A DNA stretch of 61,053 bases, from NCBI RefSeq assembly GCF_004521985.1, contig NZ_SBHZ01000025.1, positions 1-61,053 of the forward strand, given 5' to 3'. This stretch comes from Ectopseudomonas khazarica (GTDB lineage Bacteria; Pseudomonadota; Gammaproteobacteria; Pseudomonadales; Pseudomonadaceae). Both the position numbers and the translations under genes were made by a program. The notes under the pieces were generated by a model. The model did no database searches. It was not told the DNA's origin and worked only from the letters and a program-made list of their open reading frames with translations. Positions 44,404-54,888 of the stretch are shown here, in pieces (positions within the stretch are counted from its first letter, which is position 1; each line of letters opens with the position of its first letter).

Positions 44404-46590
44404 ATGCGCCGCCTGCTCTGCTCGCTGTTCTGTCTTCTCGCCCTTCACGGCCTGCCCAGCCACGCTGCCGAACGCGTCGGCCTGGTGCTCTCCGGTGGCG
44501 CGGCTCGAGGTCTGGCGCACATCGGCGTGCTCAAGGCGCTCGAGGAGCAAGGCATCCGCATCGACGCCATCGCCGGCACCAGCATGGGCGCCGTCGTTGG
44601 CGGGCTGTACGCCGCCGGCTATTCGGTGGAGGAGCTGGAACGCCTGGCCCTGGAGCTGGATTGGCAGCAGGCGCTGTCCGATTCGCCGCCACGCGAGGAC
44701 ATCCCCTTTCGCCGCAAGCAGGATGACCGCGACTTCCTGATCAAGCAGAAGCTCAGCTTCCGCGACGACGGCAGCCTCGGCCTGCCGCTGGGCGTGATCC
44801 AGGGGCAGAACCTGGCGCTGCTGCTGGAAAGCCTGCTGGTGCACCGCAGCGCCACCCGCGACTTCGACAAACTGCCGATTCCCTACCGGGCCGTGGCCAC
44901 CGACGTGGTCAGCGGCGAGCAGGTGGTCATGCGCAGCGGCCACCTGCCGCAGGTCATGCGCGCCAGTATGTCGATTCCTGCCGTGTTCGCGCCGACGGAA
45001 GTCGACGGCCGCCTGCTGGTCGATGGCGGCATGCTCAACAACGTACCGATCGACGTGGCGCGGCAGATGGGGGTGGACCATGTCATCGTGGTCGACCTCG
45101 GCATGCCGCTGAAGCCGGCCGACGAACTGCATACCGTGGTCGATGTGATGAACCAGTCGATCAACCTGATGATGCGCAGGAACTCCGAAGAACAGCTGGC
45201 CACCCTGGTCGATGACGACGTGCTGATCCAGCCGGCGCTGGCCGGCTTCGGGGTCGCCGATTTCAATCGCGGCGAGCAGATGATCCTCGCCGGCTATCGC
45301 GCCACGCAGATCAAGGCCGAAAGCCTCGCCCGCCTGCGCACCAGCAGCGCCGGCAGCCCGGCACTGGCCATGGCGCGCTCGCTCGAGCAGCGCAACCCGG
45401 TGATCCGTGAAATCCACGTGGAGAACGATTCCAAGGTCGGCGACGAGGTCATCCGCAGCCACATCCGTCAGCCCCTGGGCGAACCCCTCGACGTGGAGCG
45501 TCTGCAGAAGGACATGGGGACGCTGTACGGCCTGGACTACTTCGAGCGCGTGCAGTACCGCGTGGAGGCGCTGGACCAGCGCGGCAGCGCCCTGGTGATC
45601 GATGCCCGTGGCAGGCGTACCGGCACCGACTACCTGCGCCTGGGGCTGAACCTGTCCGATGACATGCGCGGCGACAGCGCCTTCAACATCGGTGCCAGCT
45701 ACCGTGTCAACGGCATCAACACCCTCGGCGCCGAATGGCTCACCCGCCTGCAGCTGGGTGACCGCCAGGAGCTGTACAGCGAGTTCTACCAGCCGCTCGA
45801 CGCCGGCTCACGCTACTTCGTCGCTCCCTACCTGTTCGGCGAGGCGCAGAACGTCGAGGCGATACTGGATAACGACCCCATCGCCGAATACCGCCTGGAG
45901 CGCTATGGCTACGGCCTCAATCTCGGCCGACAGATCGCCAACAACGGCGAGATCCGCTTCGGCATCGGCCAGGCCTGGGGCGAGGCCGACGTGCGCGTGG
46001 GCGAGCGTGACCTGCCCAGTTTCAGCTTCAGCGAGGGCTACTACGAACTGAAGTACTCCTTCGACACCCTGGACAACCTCGACTTCCCGATCAAGGGCGA
46101 AGACATCGGCCTGCTGTTGCGCCAGTACGACAAGGGCCTGGGCTCGGACGACGAGTACAGGCAGTGGCAGCTGGAGCTGAACAAGGCGCTGACCCATGGC
46201 CCCAACACCTGGCTCCTGGGGGGTCGCTACGGACGCACGCTGGACGAAGCCGAGGTGGTGACATCCGGCTTCATCCTCGGTGGTGCCCAGGAACTCTCCG
46301 GCTTTCGCCAGGACTCCCTGAGCGGGCAGAACATGGCCCTGGCGCGCATGATCTACTACCGTCGCCTGACGCAGAGTTCGCTGCTGCCACTGGACCTGCC
46401 GCTCTACCTGGGTTTCTCGCTGGAACGGGGCCGCGCCTGGAACAACGACAATGCCTTCGACAGCGGCTACATCAACGCCGCCAGTGTCTTCCTCGGCCTG
46501 GACACGCCCCTGGGGCCGCTGAACTTCAGCTACGGCTTCAACGACGAGCGCGAGAAAGCGCTGTACCTCAACCTCGGCAAGAGTTTCTGA
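44404..46590 (+). CDS. plpD: Patatin-like phospholipase PlpD, type Vd autotransporter
   Basis: This 728-residue protein is a secreted phospholipase A1 that moves through its own beta-barrel. A signal peptide (about residues 1-21) precedes the patatin domain with the oxyanion GGAARG loop, nucleophile Ser60 in GTSMG, and the dyad aspartate Asp207 in LLVDGGMLNN. A POTRA domain follows (about 330-405), then a 16-strand barrel ending in a C-terminal phenylalanine. Residue numbers agree with the characterised P. aeruginosa PlpD. It is transcribed alone and ends in a perfect hairpin shared with the convergent FimV-like gene, the gene order known around PA3339-3340. Confidence 0.95.
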   Translation: MRRLLCSLFCLLALHGLPSHAAERVGLVLSGGAARGLAHIGVLKALEEQGIRIDAIAGTSMGAVVGGLYAAGYSVEELERLALELDWQQALSDSPPREDIPFRRKQDDRDFLIKQKLSFRDDGSLGLPLGVIQGQNLALLLESLLVHRSATRDFDKLPIPYRAVATDVVSGEQVVMRSGHLPQVMRASMSIPAVFAPTEVDGRLLVDGGMLNNVPIDVARQMGVDHVIVVDLGMPLKPADELHTVVDVMNQSINLMMRRNSEEQLATLVDDDVLIQPALAGFGVADFNRGEQMILAGYRATQIKAESLARLRTSSAGSPALAMARSLEQRNPVIREIHVENDSKVGDEVIRSHIRQPLGEPLDVERLQKDMGTLYGLDYFERVQYRVEALDQRGSALVIDARGRRTGTDYLRLGLNLSDDMRGDSAFNIGASYRVNGINTLGAEWLTRLQLGDRQELYSEFYQPLDAGSRYFVAPYLFGEAQNVEAILDNDPIAEYRLERYGYGLNLGRQIANNGEIRFGIGQAWGEADVRVGERDLPSFSFSEGYYELKYSFDTLDNLDFPIKGEDIGLLLRQYDKGLGSDDEYRQWQLELNKALTHGPNTWLLGGRYGRTLDEAEVVTSGFILGGAQELSGFRQDSLSGQNMALARMIYYRRLTQSSLLPLDLPLYLGFSLERGRAWNNDNAFDSGYINAASVFLGLDTPLGPLNFSYGFNDEREKALYLNLGKSF

Positions 46591-46600
46591 GGCCAGCAAC

Positions 46601-46630
46601 GACCAGGCCGCGCATGAGCGCGGCCTGGTC
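46601..46630. terminator. Perfect hairpin between plpD and the FimV-like gene
   Basis: GACCAGGCCGCGC (46601-46613) pairs perfectly with GCGCGGCCTGGTC (46618-46630) around ATGA. It lies between two convergent stops and can serve both, although no T-run follows on either strand. Confidence 0.6.
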
Positions 46631-46650
46631 GGCCAGCACGGTGAACGGGC

Positions 46651-48747
46651 TCAGGCGATTTCCGCCAGCAACTGGCGAGCGGCCCGCTTCTGCTCGTCAT
46701 CGCCCTGATCGATCACCTCGTTGAGGATGTCACACGCGGTGGCGACATCGCCCTGCTTGATGTACGCCAGGGCCTGATTGAGCTTGGCCATGTGCGCGGG
46801 GTTGCCGGCCAGGTGGTCGAAATCCCCCTGCAGCGCGGCGGTGGCATCGGCATCGCCGGCGAACGCATCGAGGAAGTTGTCGTCCAGCTGTTCCTCGTCG
46901 TCGAGCAGGACCATCTCCATCTCGCCAAACGCGCTCAGTTGCTCATCCTCGTGCGGCAGCTCGAAGACCTCCGGCAGCTCCTGCAGGTTGCTGGAGAACG
47001 ACGCGTCGAGCTCAGGCTCGGCGGCCGCCTTGGGCTTGGCCTGGACGGTGGTCGAGAACGGGCTGACCAGGTCCCAGTCGGCATCCAGGGACAGATCATC
47101 GAGGTTGAGCTGAAAGTCGGGCTCGGTGAGCGGCTCGTCCGGTGCTGGCGCCGCTGTCTGAACGACAGGCTCGCTCGGCTCGGGCTGCGCCGTCCGCAGG
47201 TTGGGATGCCTGGCTTGCAGGGCGTCCAGACGCGCCTCGTCGAAGCCCTCGGCGCGCAGAACCGCTTCTTCGCGGGCGAAGGCCTGGCCATCGCCCTGCT
47301 GCGCCAGGACTTCCAGCAGGCGGAAGCGCAGGTCGCTGCGTTGCGGCTCCTGCAACAGCGCCTTGTTCAACTCGCCGCGCGCCTCGCTGAGGCGGCCATA
47401 GGCGATGTAGACGTTGGCCGCCTCCAGCGGATCGGTCGGTGCCTGCGGGCGCTGCACGAGCGGGGCCGGCGTTACCCTGGCGGCCGGCGCCACGGCGGCG
47501 ACAGGCACCGCCTCGACGACCCTGGGGCGAGTCACAGGCTGCGCCTTGGCGGCAACCTGCACCACCGGCGAGGCCTTCTCGCGACGCCGTGCGGCCCAGA
47601 ACAGCGCACCGAGCAGCAGCAACAGACCTGCGCCACCGGCGAGCAGCGTGGAGAACCAGCCACCGGTTTCCGTCGCCGGTGCCTGCGGCTCGGCCGGCAC
47701 CTCGGCTGCGGGTTGCACGACAGGCGCTTGCGGCGTGCGCTCGGCGGCGAGCTCGGCCAGTTGCGCGTCTTTCGCCGCCAGCTGGTCCTGCAGTTGCTGA
47801 ACCTGCAGCTGCAACTCGGCCAGGCCCTGCTGCAGTTGCAGGTTCTCGGCGGCCTGGCTGGCCAGTTCCAGATCGACCTGGCGCTGTTTCTCGGCCAGCA
47901 GTTGCAGGCTGTCCGCCTGCTCCGGCGTCGGCTCCAGCGCGGTCAGCGGCGCACTCACCGGCCCCTCGGCACTGAGGCTGCTCTCGGCAACGGGCTCCGG
48001 TGCTTGCTCCGCCACGGGCGCGGTCGGCGCGCTGGCCGCAGCGGCGCGCGCGGCATCGGGCAGCAGCAAATCGGCACCGGCCTGCAGCAGGCCTGGGTCG
48101 CCGCCGATGAAGGCTCCCGGATTGAGGGCAAGAATGCCTTCCATCAGCGCCTGCTGAGACAGCCCGCTGCCCTCCTCGCGCAGACGCGCCGCGATCGACC
48201 ACAGGCTGTCGCCGCGCACCACCTGATGACGATGCCCCGCCACGGCAGCCGGCGGCGTCACGCTACGTATCGACGATGCCGGTGCGGCCTGGCGAGGCGC
48301 CTGGGCAACGGGCGCCGCAGTGGAGGCTGCCACCGAGGAATAGGCGGAGGAACCCGGCGGGTCGAGCAGCACGGTGTATTCACGCAGCAACTGGCCGTTG
48401 GGCCGTGCCACCTCGACGATGAAGTTCAGATAGGGTTCACGGACCGGGCGACTGGACACCACCCGGATCACGCTGCGCGAACCGCGCAACAGCGGTGTGA
48501 AGCGCAGGTCGTTGAGAAAGTACAGGCGCTCGACACCCGAGCGACTGAATACCTCGGCAGGCGCCAGGCCGACGCGTACGTCCTGCGCACCCAGGTCGCC
48601 GACCTCGAGCAACTCGATCTCGGCCTCCAACGGCTGATTCAACGCCGAATGCAGCGTGATATCACCCAACCCAAGCGCCGGTGCCATTCCCGAATAGAGA
48701 GCGGAACCCGACGCCAAACCCAACATCAACTGACGCACCCGAGCCAT
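46651..48747 (-). CDS. FimV-like peptidoglycan-binding protein
   Basis: This 698-residue inner-membrane protein resembles FimV, the hub protein of type IV pilus and polar organisation. It has a signal sequence (residues 1-26), the FimV N-terminal domain (LGDITLHSALNQPLEAEIEL), a LysM domain near residues 170-230 (HQVVRGDSLWSIAARLREE), an Ala/Pro/Glu-rich coiled coil (about 260-340), one membrane helix (about 365-385), and a cytoplasmic acidic region ending in the FimV C-terminal TPR-like domain (NQALAYIKQGDVATACDIL). It is shorter than FimV proper and corresponds to the paralogue next to plpD. The ATG follows GGAGGTC. Confidence 0.88.
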   Translation of the reverse strand: MARVRQLMLGLASGSALYSGMAPALGLGDITLHSALNQPLEAEIELLEVGDLGAQDVRVGLAPAEVFSRSGVERLYFLNDLRFTPLLRGSRSVIRVVSSRPVREPYLNFIVEVARPNGQLLREYTVLLDPPGSSAYSSVAASTAAPVAQAPRQAAPASSIRSVTPPAAVAGHRHQVVRGDSLWSIAARLREEGSGLSQQALMEGILALNPGAFIGGDPGLLQAGADLLLPDAARAAAASAPTAPVAEQAPEPVAESSLSAEGPVSAPLTALEPTPEQADSLQLLAEKQRQVDLELASQAAENLQLQQGLAELQLQVQQLQDQLAAKDAQLAELAAERTPQAPVVQPAAEVPAEPQAPATETGGWFSTLLAGGAGLLLLLGALFWAARRREKASPVVQVAAKAQPVTRPRVVEAVPVAAVAPAARVTPAPLVQRPQAPTDPLEAANVYIAYGRLSEARGELNKALLQEPQRSDLRFRLLEVLAQQGDGQAFAREEAVLRAEGFDEARLDALQARHPNLRTAQPEPSEPVVQTAAPAPDEPLTEPDFQLNLDDLSLDADWDLVSPFSTTVQAKPKAAAEPELDASFSSNLQELPEVFELPHEDEQLSAFGEMEMVLLDDEEQLDDNFLDAFAGDADATAALQGDFDHLAGNPAHMAKLNQALAYIKQGDVATACDILNEVIDQGDDEQKRAARQLLAEIA

Positions 48748-49021
48748 GTGACCTCCAGGGTTATCCAGGCTCGAACGCCGCCTCCTCGACTTCCTGTCCG
48801 GGCTTCCCTTGGCCGGGAGGCTGGCGCCCTCGAAAAACGCAAAGGACGATCAACAGAGTCCCTGTCCAGACCGTCCTGAATTGCATTATGGCTACTAATT
48901 CACAAAGTAGCGGATTGGGCGTCAGTTTGCCGACGAAAGCACAGTGCCATCAACCAACTTCAGTCAAAAGTAAGGCACAAAAAGCGCTTGACCGAGCGGG
49001 CATGAAAATGCCAACCAGGTC

Positions 49022-49453
49022 TCATTTCACCAGGTTGGCCAGCACCCGCGCGTGGACCTGCTGGCAGCGCCGCAGGTCGTCTTCGTCGATACCGGCGAAG
49101 ACCTCATGGCGCAGTTGGGTGGAAATCGCTTCGATCTTCTCGATCAGCGGCTGCGCCTTGGGTTGCAGCGCGATCTTCTTGGCGCGGCGGTCCTCGGGTA
49201 CCGCCACGCGGGTCACCAGTTCCTGACTTTCCAGGCTGTCGAGCAGGCGCGCCAGGGTTGGCCCCTCCACGCCCACGCTCTGCGCGAGCTCGCGCTGGGT
49301 GGGCATCTCAGTGAAGCGGGCCAGGTGCAGCAGCACCAGCCAGCGGGCCTGGGACAGTCCCAGGCCGACCAGGCGGCGGTCCAGTTCCGAGCGCCACGCG
49401 CGTGACAGTTGGGCGACTTGCATGGCAAAGCGATGTTGATCGGGGTAAGACAT
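49022..49453 (-). CDS. MarR-family transcriptional regulator
   Basis: This 143-residue protein has the MarR winged helix: LSQARWLVLLHLARF, the recognition helix QRELAQSVGVEGPTLARLLDSL, and the wing VTRVAVPEDRRAKKIALQPK. MarR proteins are dimers that repress nearby genes until a small phenolic or oxidant binds. I start at ATG 49453; a TTG two codons earlier is also open. A palindrome CTAATTATTAG lies 30 bases upstream and may be its own operator. No obvious target operon is adjacent; the FimV-like gene follows on the same strand after 273 bases with no gene. Confidence 0.9.
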   Translation of the reverse strand: MSYPDQHRFAMQVAQLSRAWRSELDRRLVGLGLSQARWLVLLHLARFTEMPTQRELAQSVGVEGPTLARLLDSLESQELVTRVAVPEDRRAKKIALQPKAQPLIEKIEAISTQLRHEVFAGIDEDDLRRCQQVHARVLANLVK

Positions 49454-49483
49454 GGGCAAGCGAACTCATACAAAGGTAAAAAA

Positions 49484-49494
49484 CTAATTATTAG
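49484..49494. promoter_or_regulatory. Palindrome CTAATTATTAG, possible MarR operator
   Basis: A perfect 11-base palindrome, followed at once by the related words CCAGCTAGCCATAA, lies 30 bases ahead of the MarR start in an unusually AT-rich patch. MarR regulators often bind TTAG/CTAA-type palindromes overlapping their own promoter. Confidence 0.35.
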
Positions 49495-49569
49495 CCAGCT
49501 AGCCATAACCCGAGGCGCAGAGCAAGCACGGATTTCGCCGCTCCGTTGCAGAATAAGACGGTCGCCGCC

Positions 49570-50730
49570 TCAGGCTGCGACCTGATTGCGCCCGAACGCC
49601 TTGGCCTCGTAGAGCGCACGGTCCGCCTGCTCGTAGAGTTGCTCCAGTTCGGCCTGGACGCCCGGAGTCAGGCACGCGACGCCGATGGACATGGTCAGCA
49701 CCTCGGCGCTGTCGGAGCCGCGATGGGCGATGGCCGCCGCTTCCAGCGACTGGCGCAGGGCCTCGGCACGCTGCCGGGCCTCGTCGGCAGCGATGTCGAA
49801 CAGCAGCAAGGCGAACTCCTCGCCACCCAGGCGCACGCCCATGTCCAGCGGGCGCCGTGCCGCCTGCTCGATGAGCATGCCCACGCGTTGCAGGGCCGCA
49901 TCGCCGGCCTGGTGGCCGTAGCAGTCGTTGTAGGCCTTGAAATGGTCGATGTCGCACAGCAGCAGAGCCAGCGGCTTGCCGTCACGTTGCGCCTGGCGCC
50001 ACAGGCGCTCGAACTGGCGGTTGAAGCTGCGCCGGTTATGCAGGCCGGTCAGGCTGTCGTGATAGGCGAGCAGACGCATCAGGCGACTGACCAGAAAGTG
50101 CTCGCGCGATTTGTATTCCAGCAGGTAGCAACCGACGGCGCCGGTGAGATTGCCGAACGCGAGGAACAGCACATTGTTGATCAGCCTCGCCGCCGGCAAG
50201 CCGGCGAGCAGTTCCGCCACCACGTAGGCTGTCAGCACGACCAGCGAACAGGCGAGCGCCTCGCTCAGGCGCAATCCCACCAAGAAATAGGCAGCCATGC
50301 TCACCAGCAGCAGTCCCTCGTAGGGATAGCCGGGATCGACCTGATGAACGATACCGACGATCAGCGCGGCCCCCACGCCCAGGGTGAGGATGCACGCCAT
50401 GCTCAACGGCAGCAGCAGATGGGTGTGGCGACGCTGCAGGATCAGCGCGGCACAGACCAGCAGGATGACCAGCACCACGAACCTCACGCCGAGCACCCAG
50501 GCGAGGTGCGACGCGGGCACCACCAGCAGGTCCAGCACCGCCAGTGCCAGCCAGATGACCATGGCGACACTCAGCGCGAAACGCTTGAGTTCGAAGCTGT
50601 CGTCGAGCAGGTGGGCGCGGTATTCACGCTCCAGCGCGCGCGCGAAGCGCAGACCACGAAACCCCAGGCTCAGCTGGTCTGCGTAGGGGCTCGGGCGGAC
50701 TTCATCGAGCCAGGCGTGAAAGTTGGGCAC
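49570..50730 (-). CDS. Membrane GGDEF diguanylate cyclase (HsbD-like)
   Basis: This 386-residue protein has a ~70-residue cytoplasmic N-terminus, about six membrane helices (residues ~75-215) and a GGDEF domain beginning at YHDSLTGLHNRRSF. The metal motif LLCDIDHFKAYND and active signature RLGGEEFALLL are intact, and an I-site RPLD lies five residues before GGEEF, so it should be an active, feedback-controlled c-di-GMP synthase. Its place between recQ and a MarR gene matches P. aeruginosa PA3343, HsbD, but the HptB/HsbR/HsbA genes that go with it are not visible here. The start is a GTG five bases after GAGG; another GTG eleven codons upstream is possible. Confidence 0.87.
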   Translation of the reverse strand: MPNFHAWLDEVRPSPYADQLSLGFRGLRFARALEREYRAHLLDDSFELKRFALSVAMVIWLALAVLDLLVVPASHLAWVLGVRFVVLVILLVCAALILQRRHTHLLLPLSMACILTLGVGAALIVGIVHQVDPGYPYEGLLLVSMAAYFLVGLRLSEALACSLVVLTAYVVAELLAGLPAARLINNVLFLAFGNLTGAVGCYLLEYKSREHFLVSRLMRLLAYHDSLTGLHNRRSFNRQFERLWRQAQRDGKPLALLLCDIDHFKAYNDCYGHQAGDAALQRVGMLIEQAARRPLDMGVRLGGEEFALLLFDIAADEARQRAEALRQSLEAAAIAHRGSDSAEVLTMSIGVACLTPGVQAELEQLYEQADRALYEAKAFGRNQVAA

Positions 50731-50804
50731 TGCTACCTCGTCGTCAGGCGGCCTGCTCCACACCTTAGCCGCGTCATCGTGATGCCGCCAGAAACAGCCA
50801 AGCG

Positions 50805-52937
<2,133 letters not shown>

Positions 52938-53104
52938 GAAGGCCTCCGAATGAAGCCGGCTATTATGCCGCACTCTTGCCGGTGACGGTTCCTCACCCCG
53001 TCCGAAGCCGTTCTTTTTCTGCCCCCTCGGACTTGCCGCTATGGCCGCAAGGCCCCGTGTAGACTAGAATCCAGCCTCGTTTAATCCTTCAAGGTAGCCC
53101 CACG

Positions 53105-53689
53105 ATGTCCTTCGCTGAGCAACTGTCCCGCCTGCAAGCCTTCCTCGATGCCGACGAGCTGCACGAAGAAGCGCTGGACTACGTGGCCGCCCATGGCTAC
53201 CTCACCGCCCTGTCGATCTGCCCGGACCAGGTGCCCGAGCGCGAGTGGATCGACGCCCTGTTCGCCGAGCCGCCGCACTACCGCAGCGACGCCGAGCGCG
53301 AAGAGATCGAAAGCACCCTGGTTCACCTCAAGGCGCATATCGCCCGTCAGCTGGCTGGCGAGGAAGAACCCGAGCTGCCTTGCGACCTGGACCTGGGCGA
53401 CGAGCCGGACGACTCCGACCTGCGCGGCTGGTGCATCGGTTTCATGGAAGGTGTGTTCCTGCGCGAAGCCGTATGGTTCGAGGACGCCGAAGACGAAGTC
53501 AGCGAGCTGCTGCTGCCGATCATGGTCGGCTCCGGACTGTTCGACGAGCAGCAGGAATTCGCCGAGATCGCCCGTGACCGCGACCTGGTCGACAGCATGA
53601 TCGACCAGATCCCGGAATTGCTCACCGCCCTGTTCCTGCTGTGCCAGGCACCGGAAGAAAAGCCGGCGCTGCTCAAGCCCCGCCACTGA
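53105..53689 (+). CDS. YecA/UPF0149-family protein
   Basis: This 194-residue acidic, helical protein matches the UPF0149/YecA family (GWCIGFMEGVFLREAVWF near residue 110 and VHLKAHIARQL), whose function is not established. The C-terminal zinc-binding SEC-C motif of YecA proper is absent. It has no signal peptide. TAGACTAGAAT (53060-53070) is a -10-like stretch about 35-45 bases ahead of the start. A short GC hairpin separates it from the ybaN-like gene on the same strand. Confidence 0.85.
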   Translation: MSFAEQLSRLQAFLDADELHEEALDYVAAHGYLTALSICPDQVPEREWIDALFAEPPHYRSDAEREEIESTLVHLKAHIARQLAGEEEPELPCDLDLGDEPDDSDLRGWCIGFMEGVFLREAVWFEDAEDEVSELLLPIMVGSGLFDEQQEFAEIARDRDLVDSMIDQIPELLTALFLLCQAPEEKPALLKPRH

Positions 53690-53698
53690 TTGGCCACG

Positions 53699-53715
53699 GC
53701 CGGGGTCAACCCGGC
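53699..53715 (+). terminator. Weak hairpin after the YecA-like gene
   Basis: GCCGGG and CCCGGC form a 6-bp stem with a 5-base loop, followed by TGTTT, ten bases past the stop. It may partly uncouple the next gene, which starts only 11 bases further. Confidence 0.35.
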
Positions 53716-53726
53716 TGTTTCCGCCC

Positions 53727-54125
53727 ATGCCACGTGATATCCAGCCCAGTCGCCATCGCAGCGTCCGTTACCTGTTGCTGGGCATCGGCTGGCTGAGCGT
53801 GGCCCTGGGCGTCATTGGCATCTTCCTGCCGGTGCTGCCCACCACCCCGTTCCTGCTCCTGGCCGCGGCCTGCTTCGTGCGCAGCTCGCGACGCTTCTAC
53901 ATCTGGCTGGTCACCCATCGGCACCTCGGGCCCTGGATTCGCGATTACCTCGAAGGCCAGGGCATCCCGCTCAAGGGCAAGGTCTATGCCCTGCTGCTGA
54001 TGTGGGCGAGCATCGCCCTCTCCTGCTACCTGGTGCCGCTGCCCTGGGCGCGCGCCTTCATGCTGACCAGCGCCGTACTGGTCAGCCTGTACATCCTCAA
54101 GCAGAAAACCCTGCGCACCCGCTGA
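53727..54125 (+). CDS. YbaN-like (DUF454) inner-membrane protein
   Basis: This 132-residue protein matches DUF454/YbaN: two N-terminal hydrophobic segments around the signature GVIGIFLPVLPTTPFLLLAA (residues 29-48), then CFVRSSRRFYIWL and two further helices near the C-terminus. The function is unknown. It is 37 bases after the YecA-like gene and 72 bases before lapG on the same strand. Confidence 0.9.
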   Translation: MPRDIQPSRHRSVRYLLLGIGWLSVALGVIGIFLPVLPTTPFLLLAAACFVRSSRRFYIWLVTHRHLGPWIRDYLEGQGIPLKGKVYALLLMWASIALSCYLVPLPWARAFMLTSAVLVSLYILKQKTLRTR

Positions 54126-54161
54126 CGGCGTCTTGCGGCCGGCAGATTGCCAGCCCATCGC

Positions 54162-54168
54162 CTAGACT
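54162..54168 (+). promoter_or_regulatory. Sigma-S-like -10 element (CTAGACT) before lapG
   Basis: CTAGACT ends 29 bases before the lapG start codon, in the short gap after the YbaN-like gene. No good -35 is present, as expected for an RpoS-type promoter. It is shared with the csaA and Mpo1-like upstream regions. Confidence 0.35.
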
Positions 54169-54197
54169 TCCTCGATCAGACCCAGAGACCCGACCCC

Positions 54198-54878
54198 ATG
54201 CGACGGCTACGCGTTCAGGGATGGCGGTGGCGGCTGCTGATCCTCTCGATCGGCGGCGGGTTGCTGGCCGGCCTGTCGCTGGCGGACTGGGATTTCGCGC
54301 TGATTCTCAAGAATGCCGAGAGCCGCTACGGCAACCTCGGACCGGCGCGCGAACGCATTCTCGACTGGGAGGCGTTGCTCAAGAGCAGCGCGGCGCTGAC
54401 CGAGGCCGACAAGCTCAACGAGGTCAATCGCTTCTTCAACCGCAAGTTCCGCTTCGTCGACGACATCAAGCTGTGGCGCGAGAACGACTACTGGGCCACG
54501 CCGGTCGAGGCGCTGGTCAAGGGTGCCGGAGACTGCGAGGACTACTCCCTGGCCAAGTACTTCACCCTGCGCCGACTCGGCATTCCCAGCGAGAAGCTGC
54601 GCATCACCTACGTCAAGGCCCTGAACTACAACCAGGCGCACATGGTGCTGACCTACTACGCCAGCCCGACGGCCGAGCCGCTGGTGCTCGACAACCTGAT
54701 CAACGATATCCGTCCCGCGTCTCAGCGCAAGGACCTGCTCCCGGTGTACGCCTTCAACGCCGAAGGGCTCTACCTGCCGGGTTCGAACGCCCGCAAGAGC
54801 GACTCGAAGAAGCTCTCGCGCTGGCAGGACGTCCTGAAAAAAATGCGTGCCGAGGGCTTCGCCGTGGGCGAAGGCTAG
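54198..54878 (+). CDS. lapG: Periplasmic transglutaminase-like cysteine protease LapG
   Basis: This 226-residue protease of the bacterial transglutaminase-like (BTLCP) family cuts the N-terminal region of LapA-type adhesins and so releases biofilm cells. The catalytic triad is Cys113 (in GDCEDYS), His148 (NQAHMV) and Asp165 (LVLDNL). Asp112 and Glu114, on either side of the cysteine, match the Ca2+-binding pair of characterised LapG. An N-terminal hydrophobic segment (about 11-29) directs export. It is 10 bases ahead of lapD, in one operon. A candidate target adhesin lies on the opposite strand 2.4 kb away, but its cleavage region is outside the window. Confidence 0.94.
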   Translation: MRRLRVQGWRWRLLILSIGGGLLAGLSLADWDFALILKNAESRYGNLGPARERILDWEALLKSSAALTEADKLNEVNRFFNRKFRFVDDIKLWRENDYWATPVEALVKGAGDCEDYSLAKYFTLRRLGIPSEKLRITYVKALNYNQAHMVLTYYASPTAEPLVLDNLINDIRPASQRKDLLPVYAFNAEGLYLPGSNARKSDSKKLSRWQDVLKKMRAEGFAVGEG

Positions 54879-54888
54879 GAGGAAAGAC

